DNA from: Syntrophus aciditrophicus SB
Lineage (GTDB): Bacteria > Desulfobacterota > Syntrophia > Syntrophales > Syntrophaceae
Direction: 5' to 3'
Length of the DNA: 64,000 bases
NCBI RefSeq assembly: GCF_000013405.1
Contig: NC_007759.1
Span: 1,489,001 to 1,553,000 of the forward strand
Shown: piece by piece, positions 1 through 8,585 of the stretch
Position numbering within the stretch: position 1 is the first letter of the stretch
Layout: every line of letters begins with the position of its first letter
Made by a program: the position numbers and the translations under genes
Notes under the pieces: model-generated
The model's input: the letters and a program-made list of their open reading frames with translations, nothing else
The model's database searches: none
What the model was told of the DNA's origin: nothing

Positions 1-193
1 CGCCTGGGACGCGGCAAGAAAAGCGTGGGAAGGAGATGATTTTCAGAGGGGCGAAGGTGTTGATCATTACAACCGCCTTTGTTTTGGGGATTTCTCCCCC
101 CAGGATGTGGAATTTCAGGAATTGTCCCTGAACGTCTATAGACCTCTGCTCGAAACGCAATGGAAGAAAAAATCAAATCGTAAAGCGCCATGA
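1..193 (+). CDS. recC: RecC, exodeoxyribonuclease V gamma subunit (3' end only)
   Basis: An open frame enters the window at base 2 and stops with TGA at 191-193, encoding about 63 C-terminal residues (AWDAARKAWEGDD near the edge, then LCFGDFSP and NVYRPLLE). The stop overlaps the RecB ATG as ATGA, so the two are translationally coupled. RecC is the chi-recognition and scaffold subunit of RecBCD. The identification rests mainly on position in a recC-recB-recD order and on the tail resembling RecC C-termini; the N-terminal bulk lies outside the window. Confidence 0.8.
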   Translation, partial: AWDAARKAWEGDDFQRGEGVDHYNRLCFGDFSPQDVEFQELSLNVYRPLLETQWKKKSNRKAP

Positions 194-3100
194 AACCTTT
201 TGACCTCCTCAACGCGCCCCTTCAGGGACGAAACCTGATTGAAGCCAATGCGGGCACTGGAAAAACCTACGCCATCAGCGGACTCTTTCTTCGCCTGATT
301 GTGGAGCATGCCCTGCAGGTCGGGGAGATTCTCGTCATGACCTACACCGTGGCGGCGACGGAGGAACTGAAAGACAGAATCCGCTGCACACTCAGCCGGG
401 CTTTGGAGGCCCTCGGGCATGGAAGGGTTGAAGACCTCTTTCTGGACTCATTTGTCCGTCGTCTGGCGGAGGATGATCGCACGAATTCCGCACGGCGGCG
501 TTTGGCGACGGCGCTGCGGGATTTCGACGAGGCGGCCATTTTTACCATTCATGGTTTCTGTCAGCGGACGCTTCAGGAAAACGCTTTTGAAAGTCATTCA
601 ACCTTCAATGCCGAACTGATCACCGAGTCGGAAAAAATAACGGATTTGATTCTCCAGGATTTCTGGCGGCGTCACTTTTACGAAGCGCAGCCGGAACTGG
701 TCGCCTACGCGCTTGAAACAAAAAATAACCTGGCGGGATACCGCTCTTTTCTGAGGCAGATTTCCAGCCATCCGGATATTCGAATCGTTCTGGAGCCGCC
801 AGCCCCGAACCATGATATCGTGGAAGAAGAAATCGCCGCTTATCGCCGGGAGATCAGCAAATTGCGGGACTCATGGAAAGAGTGCCGCGAAACCGTTTGC
901 AGCCTCCTCAGGGATGGTTCGCTAAACGGCAAAGTATACGGGGAATATCAAACGGATCGCTATGTCGATGAACTGGATGTTTTTCTGGAAAGAGGGGGGC
1001 CCTGCTTTCCCCTGCCGAAAAACTTCGAAAAATTTACTGCAGGCAAACTGTCCAGATCGTGCCGGAAAGGCTGTGTGCCTCCAAAACATCACTTTTTCGA
1101 AATTTGCCAAGTAATTAATGACTTGGAGAAAAGACTTAAAGTTGTACTTGACAGTATTCTTCTATCGCTGAAGAAAGAACTTCTGCAGACTATCCACGCT
1201 GAACTGCCCGCTTTTAAAACCCGGCGGAATATCCTCTTTTTCGACGACCTTCTCCTGCGCCTGCGGGATGCCCTCGGACGGCCGGAAGGCGATCTCCTGG
1301 CGGCGGCTATCCGGAGAAAATACCGGGCTGCCCTGATAGATGAATTTCAGGATACGGACCCCGTGCAGTATGCCATTCTGCAAGCGGCTTTTCTGTGCAA
1401 CCGCCCTGAGGAGTCAGATAAACCGCCGATATTTCTCATAGGTGATCCAAAACAGGCGATATACAGTTTCCGGGGCGCGGACATTTTTGCCTACATGGCA
1501 GCGGCGAAACAGGTGGATGCAGCATATACCCTTCAGGAGAACTGGCGTTCTGCGCCTGCGCTTCTCAATGCTGTCAACAGCGTGTTTCACAGTCATCCAA
1601 ATCCTTTCGTTTACGAGGCCATTTCCTTTATGGATTCAAAACCGGCTCCGGGAGGGCAGAAAGAACAGTTGATCCTTGCCGGACCCGACGAATGGGATCC
1701 GGCGCCTCTTCAACTCTGGGTTATTCCTGATCATCAAAAGGGCGGAAAGGTGAAGCCGTTGGGAAAAGGCCATGCGACCCCCGGGATTCTCCAGGCCGTT
1801 ACAGCGGAGATCAGTCACCTGCTGGATGCAGGAAGGAAGGGGATGGCCCTGATTGGCAACCGGAGAATAGAAGCCGGGGATGTGGCCGTTCTCGTCCGGT
1901 CCAATCGGGAGGCCCGGCTTATTCAGCAGGCCCTTTTGGAAGGATCGATACCGGCTGTTATGCATAGTCGGGATAATCTGTTTGACTCGCTGGAGGCAAC
2001 GGATATGGATCTGCTTCTCCGAGCGATTGAAGTTCCCAACGACGAGCGTCGTCTTGGAGCGGCCATGATGACTTCCCTCCTGGGGTTGAGCATTGGCGCT
2101 CTTTACCGCCTCAAAATCGATGAAAGACAATGGGAAAACTGCCTTCAACGTTTCCGCAATTATCACAGACAATGGCAGGAAGCAGGCTTCATGCGGATGA
2201 TGCGTTCTCTGCTGCGGATTGAAGATATACGTTCCCGTCTTTTGTCGCAACCCGACGGAGAACGGAGGCTGACCAACGTTCTTCACCTCGCGGAAGTCCT
2301 GCACCGTGAGAGTCTGGAGAGAAACCGCGGGATGCGGGGCCTCATCCGGTGGCTGGCAGAGCAGCGCGATCCGGGAAAGATGCGATCCGATGAACATCAG
2401 CTCCGGCTTGAAAGTGATGCCCGCGCTGTGAGGATTGTGACCATCCATAAAAGCAAGGGACTGGAATATCCCGTTGTATTCTGTCCCTTTGTCTGGGAGG
2501 GCGCAAAGGATGTTTCTAAAAATGATGCTCTCACCTGCCATGGTGGGGATGAAAACAGCTTTCTCCTCTGTGATCTGGGCCTTCCTCACCAGGCTCTCCA
2601 TGAACTGCGGGCTTACCGGGAAGGGCTTGCGGAGCGTGTCCGTCTCCTCTATGTCGCACTGACCCGTGCCAAACATCGCTGCTATCTTGTTTGGGGCCAT
2701 TTCAACGGAGCGGGAGGCTCCGCCCCGGCCTATCTCTTCCACGACAGGACTTCAAAGTGGGATGAGAATAATCCGGAAGAAGCCATTGCCGCGGCTGCAT
2801 CATTCCGGAATTTCTATAATGAACTTACAGGACCGGAAATTCTTCGGGATCTGGATCGGATAGCGGATTCCGCTCATGGATCGATTTCGATTGCCGATCT
2901 GCCTGTTCCGACTGCGGTCACTCCCCTTCCGAATGAGCACTGGAAAGGGACTCTTTCACGCAGGAATTTTACGCGGAAGCTGGAACAGTCCTGGCGGTTC
3001 ACCAGTTTTTCCTCCCTGGTATTCGGTACCTATGTTCCTCAGGAAGGAGCCGATCGGGATAGGGAAGAGGAGTATCGGCCGCTGAAATCTTCAGACTGGC

Positions 3101-3882
3101 AGGTCCTCCCTCCGGGAACTCAGACGGGAAATCTTCTTCATGAGTTCCTGGAACAGCTTGATTTTAAGGAAAGGGACGAAATGGTTCTCCAGCAGCGGGC
3201 ATCAGAGGCGTTATCTTCTCACGGATTCGATTCCCGCTGGAAGACGGCCCTGCTGACGCTTATCAGGAATGTCCTTGCCCTGTCGCTATCGGGGGGAGGA
3301 AATGGGCAATCCTTTCGTTTATCAGACATTTGTTGTGGGGATCGGATCAGTGAACTGGCATTTTATTTTCCTCTGAAGCGGCTGACCCGGGATAACCTGC
3401 GCATCCTCTTTCAGGAGATCAGCCGGGAAGACCCCGGGATGGTTCCCGATTCATGGGACCTGGAAATGGAACGCCTCTCCTTCAGCTCGGTCCGGGGGTG
3501 GTTGAGGGGCTTCATCGATCTCGTTTTTGTCATCGATGGCCGATATTACCTTCTGGACTGGAAGTCCAATTTTCTTGGCGCCGACCCATCCGGCTATTCT
3601 CCGGAAGCCCTGAAAAGCGTCATGGTCCGGAAGCATTACATCCTTCAGTATCATCTCTATGCCCTGGCCCTGCATGCCTATTTGAAACAGCGTCTTCCCG
3701 GATACCGCGTGGAAAGGCATTTCGGCGGGATTTATTATCTATTTCTTCGGGGCATCGATCCAAGCCGGGGAGAAAAAACGGGCGTTTATTTCGATCGGCC
3801 GTCAGAGGCGCGGCTGACTGCGCTGTATGACGGACTTATTGAAAAGAATCCTGCGGAAAGGAGAAATGCCGATGTTGCCTGA
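190..3882 (+). CDS. recB: RecB, exodeoxyribonuclease V beta subunit (helicase-nuclease)
   Basis: This 1230-residue protein is a UvrD-like (SF1A) helicase fused to a C-terminal RecB-family nuclease, as in Gammaproteobacteria. Visible motifs are Walker A EANAGTGKT (18-26), motif II DEFQDT (384-389), motif III GDPKQAIYSF (from 418), motif V TIHKSKG (751-757) and motif VI VALTRAK (822-828). The nuclease active site has D1110, D1123 and K1125 in LLDWKSN; this D-13-D-2-K spacing equals that of E. coli RecB. With RecC and RecD it resects double-strand breaks and loads RecA. The ATG overlaps the recC stop by four bases. Length is close to the family norm (about 1180) and no motif is missing. Confidence 0.95.
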   Translation: MKPFDLLNAPLQGRNLIEANAGTGKTYAISGLFLRLIVEHALQVGEILVMTYTVAATEELKDRIRCTLSRALEALGHGRVEDLFLDSFVRRLAEDDRTNSARRRLATALRDFDEAAIFTIHGFCQRTLQENAFESHSTFNAELITESEKITDLILQDFWRRHFYEAQPELVAYALETKNNLAGYRSFLRQISSHPDIRIVLEPPAPNHDIVEEEIAAYRREISKLRDSWKECRETVCSLLRDGSLNGKVYGEYQTDRYVDELDVFLERGGPCFPLPKNFEKFTAGKLSRSCRKGCVPPKHHFFEICQVINDLEKRLKVVLDSILLSLKKELLQTIHAELPAFKTRRNILFFDDLLLRLRDALGRPEGDLLAAAIRRKYRAALIDEFQDTDPVQYAILQAAFLCNRPEESDKPPIFLIGDPKQAIYSFRGADIFAYMAAAKQVDAAYTLQENWRSAPALLNAVNSVFHSHPNPFVYEAISFMDSKPAPGGQKEQLILAGPDEWDPAPLQLWVIPDHQKGGKVKPLGKGHATPGILQAVTAEISHLLDAGRKGMALIGNRRIEAGDVAVLVRSNREARLIQQALLEGSIPAVMHSRDNLFDSLEATDMDLLLRAIEVPNDERRLGAAMMTSLLGLSIGALYRLKIDERQWENCLQRFRNYHRQWQEAGFMRMMRSLLRIEDIRSRLLSQPDGERRLTNVLHLAEVLHRESLERNRGMRGLIRWLAEQRDPGKMRSDEHQLRLESDARAVRIVTIHKSKGLEYPVVFCPFVWEGAKDVSKNDALTCHGGDENSFLLCDLGLPHQALHELRAYREGLAERVRLLYVALTRAKHRCYLVWGHFNGAGGSAPAYLFHDRTSKWDENNPEEAIAAAASFRNFYNELTGPEILRDLDRIADSAHGSISIADLPVPTAVTPLPNEHWKGTLSRRNFTRKLEQSWRFTSFSSLVFGTYVPQEGADRDREEEYRPLKSSDWQVLPPGTQTGNLLHEFLEQLDFKERDEMVLQQRASEALSSHGFDSRWKTALLTLIRNVLALSLSGGGNGQSFRLSDICCGDRISELAFYFPLKRLTRDNLRILFQEISREDPGMVPDSWDLEMERLSFSSVRGWLRGFIDLVFVIDGRYYLLDWKSNFLGADPSGYSPEALKSVMVRKHYILQYHLYALALHAYLKQRLPGYRVERHFGGIYYLFLRGIDPSRGEKTGVYFDRPSEARLTALYDGLIEKNPAERRNADVA

Positions 3883-5839
3883 TGAGGCCCTCCTTTTTTA
3901 CTTCTCCGACCTGGATCGTCATTTCGGACGACTGATGGAAAAGATTTCCGGGGGGGACAACCAGGATGTCTTTCTGGCTGCCGCACTGACCAGCCGAAGC
4001 AACCGGGGTGGGCATGTCTGCCTCGATCTTGCCGAATATGCAGGCAGGCCACTCATGGCGGATATCCGGGAGGAACCGGAAGACGAGATACTCGAGGAGA
4101 TGCCCGAAAGCATCCTGCTGTCCTGTCCACCCCTTTCCATCTGGAGGGAAACCCTGCTGGCATGCTCCGTTGTCGGAACGCCAGGTGAATACAAGCCCCT
4201 GATCCTGGATGATAAGTCGCGGCTTTATCTTTACCGTTACTGGTCTTATGAAGACACTCTGGTCCGTTTTATCAAATCATGCGGAAATCCAGCTGAATCG
4301 GAGGATTTCCGGAAAATATCAAATGTATCTCTCGATCTTTCCGGTCTTGGACATAACTTGCAGACTTTTTTCCCGGAGGATGCAGGGCAGTTCAGGTTTG
4401 AGGATGACAAGTCGAAAATTTTTCCGGACTGGCAGAAGATCGCCGCTCTCGCCGTCCTGCGAAACCGTCTGGTCGTCATTTCTGGAAGCCCTGGAACGGG
4501 AAAGACAACGACGGCGGCACGGGCTCTTGCTCTGCTGCAGATATTGAGCCGCGGGCCGAAGCTGCGTATTGCCCTGGCCGCACCTACCGGAAAGGCGGCT
4601 GTCCGCCTGGACGAAGCCATGAATTCGGCTTATGCCCGAGTCGGACTCAATGATCAACAGGGTAAGGCGATGACGGTGCACCGGTTGCTGGGGACTGTAG
4701 CCGGCTCTCCCTATTTTCGTCACGGGCCGGGAAATCCTCTGCCATACGATGTGATTGTCGTGGATGAGGCCTCCATGGTCGATCTCCCCCTGATGGCCAA
4801 ACTGGTTCAGGCTCTCTCCCCGGCTTCCCGGCTGATACTACTGGGGGATCGGGATCAATTGGCCTCTGTTGAGGCTGGCGCCGTGCTCGGTGATCTCTGC
4901 GGCCCCGACGATGCAGGAAATTTCTTTTCACAGGCATTTCGGCAGGAAATCAGAAGGATGACCGGCGAGTCGTGTTTGCCGCCGGTTCCTTTCCGGCATT
5001 TGCCGCCGGTTCCTTTCCGGCATTTGCCGCCCGTCAGTGACAGTATGGTTCAGTTGCAGAAAAACTATCGTTTCGACGAAAACAGCGGCATCGGTCAGCT
5101 CAGCAGGGCGGTCAACCGGGGGGATAAAGACCGAGTCTTCAGCATTTTGAATTCGTCACGCTGTTCCGACATAGCCTGGGAGAATCTGCCCGACCCGCTG
5201 GGACTGCCCCGGTTAATCGAGGAAAACTTAATTCATTACTTCAGGAAATACATGCAAATGGTTATAAATAATGACAATCCTGAAGTTATATTTGATTATT
5301 TTGAGCGATTCAGGATTCTCTGCGCCCTTCGTCGAGGACCATTCGGCGTGGTGTACGTCAATGCCCTGCTGGAAAGTATGCTGCGGTCGGAGCGCCTGAT
5401 CGCCGGGAGCGGAAGGTGGTATCCGGGACGGCCCATAATGATTAACCGCAACGACTATTCTCTGGGGCTCTTCAATGGGGACGTGGGCTTGACCCTTCCT
5501 GAACACGGCGGCAGCGGACTTTCCGTTTTCTTCAGAGACTCCGAAGGGAATTTCCGCCGTTTCGCTCCATTTCGGCTTCCGGAACATGAAACCGTATACG
5601 CCATGACCGTGCACAAGAGTCAGGGATCAGAGTTTGACGAGGTTCTGATGATTCTGTCCGATCGGGATTCGCCGTTGTTGACTCGGGAACTGATTTACAC
5701 AGGCGTATCGCGGGCGAAGAAAGGTCTTCTTCTGTGGGGAAGAGAAGATATCATACGCCAGGCCATTTCGCGCCGCATTAAACGGACATCCGGACTTCGT
5801 GACGCGTTGTGGGAAAGCGCGGATGTCTCAGACTCCTGA
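3872..5839 (+). CDS. recD: RecD, exodeoxyribonuclease V alpha subunit (5'-3' helicase)
   Basis: SF1B helicase, the fast motor of RecBCD. Taking ATG 3872 gives 655 residues; it lies 8 nt after an AGGAG inside the end of recB (11-base overlap). An in-frame ATG at 3827 has no ribosome site. The N-terminal region carries the RecD sequence GGHVCLDL. Motifs are Walker A GSPGTGKTT (205-213), Walker B VVDEAS (296-301), GDRDQLASVEAGAV downstream, and motif VI region TVHKSQGSEFDE (from 579). The protein is typical except for an in-frame tandem repeat (LPPVPFRH twice plus a partial third unit, residues 369-388) in the linker between the Walker B half and the second RecA-like domain. Confidence 0.94.
   Translation: MLPDEALLFYFSDLDRHFGRLMEKISGGDNQDVFLAAALTSRSNRGGHVCLDLAEYAGRPLMADIREEPEDEILEEMPESILLSCPPLSIWRETLLACSVVGTPGEYKPLILDDKSRLYLYRYWSYEDTLVRFIKSCGNPAESEDFRKISNVSLDLSGLGHNLQTFFPEDAGQFRFEDDKSKIFPDWQKIAALAVLRNRLVVISGSPGTGKTTTAARALALLQILSRGPKLRIALAAPTGKAAVRLDEAMNSAYARVGLNDQQGKAMTVHRLLGTVAGSPYFRHGPGNPLPYDVIVVDEASMVDLPLMAKLVQALSPASRLILLGDRDQLASVEAGAVLGDLCGPDDAGNFFSQAFRQEIRRMTGESCLPPVPFRHLPPVPFRHLPPVSDSMVQLQKNYRFDENSGIGQLSRAVNRGDKDRVFSILNSSRCSDIAWENLPDPLGLPRLIEENLIHYFRKYMQMVINNDNPEVIFDYFERFRILCALRRGPFGVVYVNALLESMLRSERLIAGSGRWYPGRPIMINRNDYSLGLFNGDVGLTLPEHGGSGLSVFFRDSEGNFRRFAPFRLPEHETVYAMTVHKSQGSEFDEVLMILSDRDSPLLTRELIYTGVSRAKKGLLLWGREDIIRQAISRRIKRTSGLRDALWESADVSDS
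4975..5032 (+). repeat. 24-bp in-frame tandem repeat inside recD
   Basis: Two perfect 24-bp units (4975-4998 and 4999-5022) are followed by about 10 bases of a third. Each unit encodes LPPVPFRH. The period is a multiple of three, so copy-number change keeps recD in frame. The site is a surface linker in the RecD family, where E. coli has unrelated sequence of similar length. Confidence 0.9.
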
Positions 5840-5935
5840 AGGGTGAAAAAGCGTGGTGAGGCAGACAGTGCCGAAGCGTCCATATTGACACCATAAAAAG
5901 GCTCTGATATTTCAGTTCAGGATGGGTTCAGGATC

Positions 5936-6109
5936 ATGCCGGAAAGAAGCAAAACGGATCATGTTTTCGGTGTTTTCAGAAACGAGGGCATGTTGATCGT
6001 CAGACCCGCCGGGAGACTGACGATCCGGTTTGATGATGAGAAGGCTGCCTTAAGATTGGCTGGGGCGCTGAGTCCTGGTTCTGGCGAACGGCTTCAGCCT
6101 TCCCTTTAA
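5936..6109 (+). CDS. Possible small protein, 57 residues
   Basis: An ATG at 5936 opens a 57-codon frame ending TAA 6107-6109, in the gap between recD and the DUF362 gene. The predicted product (MPERSKTDHV, then GMLIVRPAGRLTIRF, then DDEKAALRLAGAL) has a beta-rich middle and an Ala/Leu-rich helix, which looks protein-like. There is only a weak purine stretch (CAGGATC) upstream. No family is recognised. It could also be leader sequence of the next gene. Confidence 0.35.
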   Translation: MPERSKTDHVFGVFRNEGMLIVRPAGRLTIRFDDEKAALRLAGALSPGSGERLQPSL

Positions 6110-6138
6110 TCCTGATGTGGAAGAAAGAGGAGAGCATC

Positions 6139-7155
6139 ATGAATGAAATCCTTTTTGAAGAGATTCAAGGTATGCAGGGGCCTTACCGATCCGAACTGAG
6201 GCGCCTGCTGAAAAAGCTGGTCATGCCATTCCATCGGGGCGACCGGGTGGGAATCAAGCTTCACTGGGGAGAGAGGGGGAACAAAAGTTTTCTCCCGCCT
6301 GACTATGCCAGGGAGATCGCTCAATGGTTGCAGGAAGGAGGGGTCAGGCCTTTCCTTTTTGATACGACGGTTTTATACTCCGGCGGACGACGCAAGGCTG
6401 AAGATTCACTCCAGACGGCAGTGGAGCACGGATATACGGAATCCTTTCTGGGCTGTCCGGTGACCATTGCCGACGGAATGGGTGGGCGGTGCGTGATCGA
6501 TCTGCCGGCGGGATACCGGCATTTCGCCCATGTTCAGGTTGCAGACATTTTTGACCAGACGGATGGTTTTGTGATTTTTTCCCACTTCAAGGGACACATG
6601 GAGGCCGGTTTCGGCGGCGCCATTAAAAATCTGTCCATGGGATTTGCTTCCAGGGCACAGAAACAGAGGATGCATGCCGATGTCCGTCCTCTTTTAATGC
6701 CTGAGAAATGCACGAAGTGCGGGACCTGCGTTGAAGTATGCCCCACTGGTGCGGCGCAGTTCGGCGATGACGGCTTACCCTTTTACGACCACGAAGTCTG
6801 CATCGGTTGCGCTCAATGCATCGGCTTCTGTCCAGCTCTTGCCCTTAAAATTCACTGGGAGACCGACGCCGCGGTTTTTCAGGAAAAACTCGTTGAAACG
6901 GCGGCAGCCGTGTGGCGTCAGATCGAAGGACGTTCCGTTCTGATCAACGCCCTGCTGAATATCACCACGGAATGCGACTGCTGGCCGGGAGAAAACCCGG
7001 TCATCCACGCCGATCGGGGCTTTATGGGTGCTTATCACCCCGTACGGATCGATGAGGAATCGATCCGTATTGTCGGAGAAAACACATTCAACCAGGCTCA
7101 TCCGGATATCCCCTGGTCGCGACAGTTTTCCTACGCCGGGGAAATTGGATTTTGA
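6139..7155 (+). CDS. DUF362 domain protein with 2x[4Fe-4S] ferredoxin domain
   Basis: This 338-residue protein combines an N-terminal DUF362 domain with a ferredoxin insert. The start is ATG 6139, preceded by GAGGAG at good spacing; an upstream ATG at 6115 lacks a site. DUF362 signatures visible are IKLHWGERGNKSF near the N-terminus and FSHFKGHMEAGFGGAIKNL in the middle. Two cluster motifs, CTKCGTCVEVCP (from C191) and CIGCAQCIGFCP (from C221), predict two [4Fe-4S] clusters. The family is common in anaerobes and its function is unknown; an electron-transfer or scaffold role is inferred. It has no signal peptide, so it is probably cytoplasmic. Confidence 0.85.
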   Translation: MNEILFEEIQGMQGPYRSELRRLLKKLVMPFHRGDRVGIKLHWGERGNKSFLPPDYAREIAQWLQEGGVRPFLFDTTVLYSGGRRKAEDSLQTAVEHGYTESFLGCPVTIADGMGGRCVIDLPAGYRHFAHVQVADIFDQTDGFVIFSHFKGHMEAGFGGAIKNLSMGFASRAQKQRMHADVRPLLMPEKCTKCGTCVEVCPTGAAQFGDDGLPFYDHEVCIGCAQCIGFCPALALKIHWETDAAVFQEKLVETAAAVWRQIEGRSVLINALLNITTECDCWPGENPVIHADRGFMGAYHPVRIDEESIRIVGENTFNQAHPDIPWSRQFSYAGEIGF

Positions 7156-7447
7156 TGCCGTATTCGATGAAATATTCCACGAACAGTCAAAACATGAAAG
7201 AATGATTTTCCCGTAGTGACTGTATTAAAAAAACAGGTATGGGAACGGGACAGATTGGAAAAACCATAAATAAGAATAATAAAATGGAGACTGGTCCTTA
7301 TCCGGAAATATGGAGTAAGGACAGAAATGGTAAGATAAACCGCTGAAATGGAACACTTGAAATGGATCGGTTCGGGCCGCCGGGAGGAGTCGATTTTAAG
7401 AGCTGGTAAAACAATGCAGAAAGATAATGAACCGTCAATAATCAGAT

Positions 7448-8197
7448 TTATTTTATAGAAATATCTCTGTTGCTGTAAAAACCAAAAAGATGATTGTAAA
7501 CGTTTTTTAAATTATTCCACCTGAGATTCGGGAATGAAACTCTTTGCAGTTGCAAATCCTTAAAAGCGGCAAACAATCGTTCCTCTTTAGCAATGGGAAA
7601 GATTATACAGAGTGTCGCTTCAGGGCTGTGTGCAGTAACTGAATATAACGATTCGCGTAATTCATCAACCAGTAGAGCAAAGGGGGGATCTGCGATGACA
7701 AGATCGAACTCCATTTTCAATTCAACCGGATTCTTCAAATCAAAATATTGATAACCGGGCATATAGTTAAATCGATCATCAATATCCAGCACGGTGACAA
7801 TTCTTTGCCGTTCATACCATTCATGGGCCAGGCGTGGTGTGCATAAACAACATATTTTTTTATAGGAATCGAAATGATTTACAAGCAGTTCAGCTGTAGA
7901 TTTGCTGAAGAAAAATTGATGCAATTCAAAGTTCGGTTGCACAAAATAATCCTGTTTGCTCACCTTATCCGTGTAATGCAGTTTTACACAACCAAGATTT
8001 GACGCAATCTTTCGCAACGTGCGATGTAAGACTGCCAGTTGTAATTTGACTTTGTCTGTATAAAAAGAAATCGGATTTCCCTTAAAATAATCTATTGATG
8101 AATCACATTCATTCAGAATGCCTTCGCTTGCTGTCAATTCAGGCTTCTGGAACTTCATGGTATCCAGTGCGTCTTTAAATTTCAGGGATTTTTTCAT
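7448..8197 (-). CDS. EEF1AKMT1/N6-adenineMlase-like methyltransferase
   Basis: This 249-residue protein has a class I AdoMet methyltransferase fold with IADPPF (168-173), the DPPF/Y motif used for amino- or N6-methylation. Order of matching segments to the EEF1AKMT1 (N6AMT2) family: QFFFSKSTAELL (94-105), a core strand near KKICCLCTPR, then DDRF near 140, YFDLKNPVEL (151-160) and DPPF. EEF1AKMT1 methylates a lysine of eukaryotic eEF1A; the bacterial substrate is unknown. About 85 residues precede the core. The start has AGGAG upstream. The gene is clearly more AT-rich than its neighbours and stands alone, which suggests acquisition. The family call comes from remembered sequence, not a search. 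Confidence 0.7.
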   Translation of the reverse strand: MKKSLKFKDALDTMKFQKPELTASEGILNECDSSIDYFKGNPISFYTDKVKLQLAVLHRTLRKIASNLGCVKLHYTDKVSKQDYFVQPNFELHQFFFSKSTAELLVNHFDSYKKICCLCTPRLAHEWYERQRIVTVLDIDDRFNYMPGYQYFDLKNPVELKMEFDLVIADPPFALLVDELRESLYSVTAHSPEATLCIIFPIAKEERLFAAFKDLQLQRVSFPNLRWNNLKNVYNHLFGFYSNRDISIK

Positions 8198-8396
8198 CTG
8201 AAACTGCTCCTTTTTTTCAAATTCCGCCGCATCTATGATGGGATGACAGACAGGGGTATTTCAGAAATCACATCTCTAAATTCATTCATATTCTAATAAT
8301 CAAACACGATCAACAGATAATTAATCACACAATCAGAGGATCGTGATATTTTTCACTCAAGAATCCCGCTTTTCAGTTTCTCACGGCCGCTCTTTC

Positions 8397-8436
8397 ATTT
8401 TTCACATTTCTGATAAAAAGCAGAAATGTGAAAAAT
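8397..8436. repeat. Perfect 16-bp inverted repeat in a divergent gene gap
   Basis: Arms 8397-8412 and 8421-8436 are perfectly complementary around an 8-nt loop (ATAAAAAG), with core CACATTTCTG. The gap 8198-8585 lies between divergent genes (methyltransferase minus, autotransporter plus), so the repeat is upstream of both and cannot be a 3' terminator of either. An operator or a transcribed 5' hairpin is more likely. The rest of this 388-bp gap is AT-rich; I see no RNA gene or convincing small ORF in it. Confidence 0.8.
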
Positions 8437-8585
8437 ATCATAATAATACGATGGAAAAAGAATTGATCTGTTCTGAAATATATCTTAAATTAATATTTCG
8501 AATTCAGTTTCATGCAATAGAGCCGTCCCTGATGTCTGTTCAGTACAATGTCAAATAAAAGTCCCATAAACAGAAGGAGGCCGTT

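Noticed and set aside
1636-2742. 368-codon minus-strand frame opposite recB
   Set aside because: Lies within the recB helicase core; no independent support.
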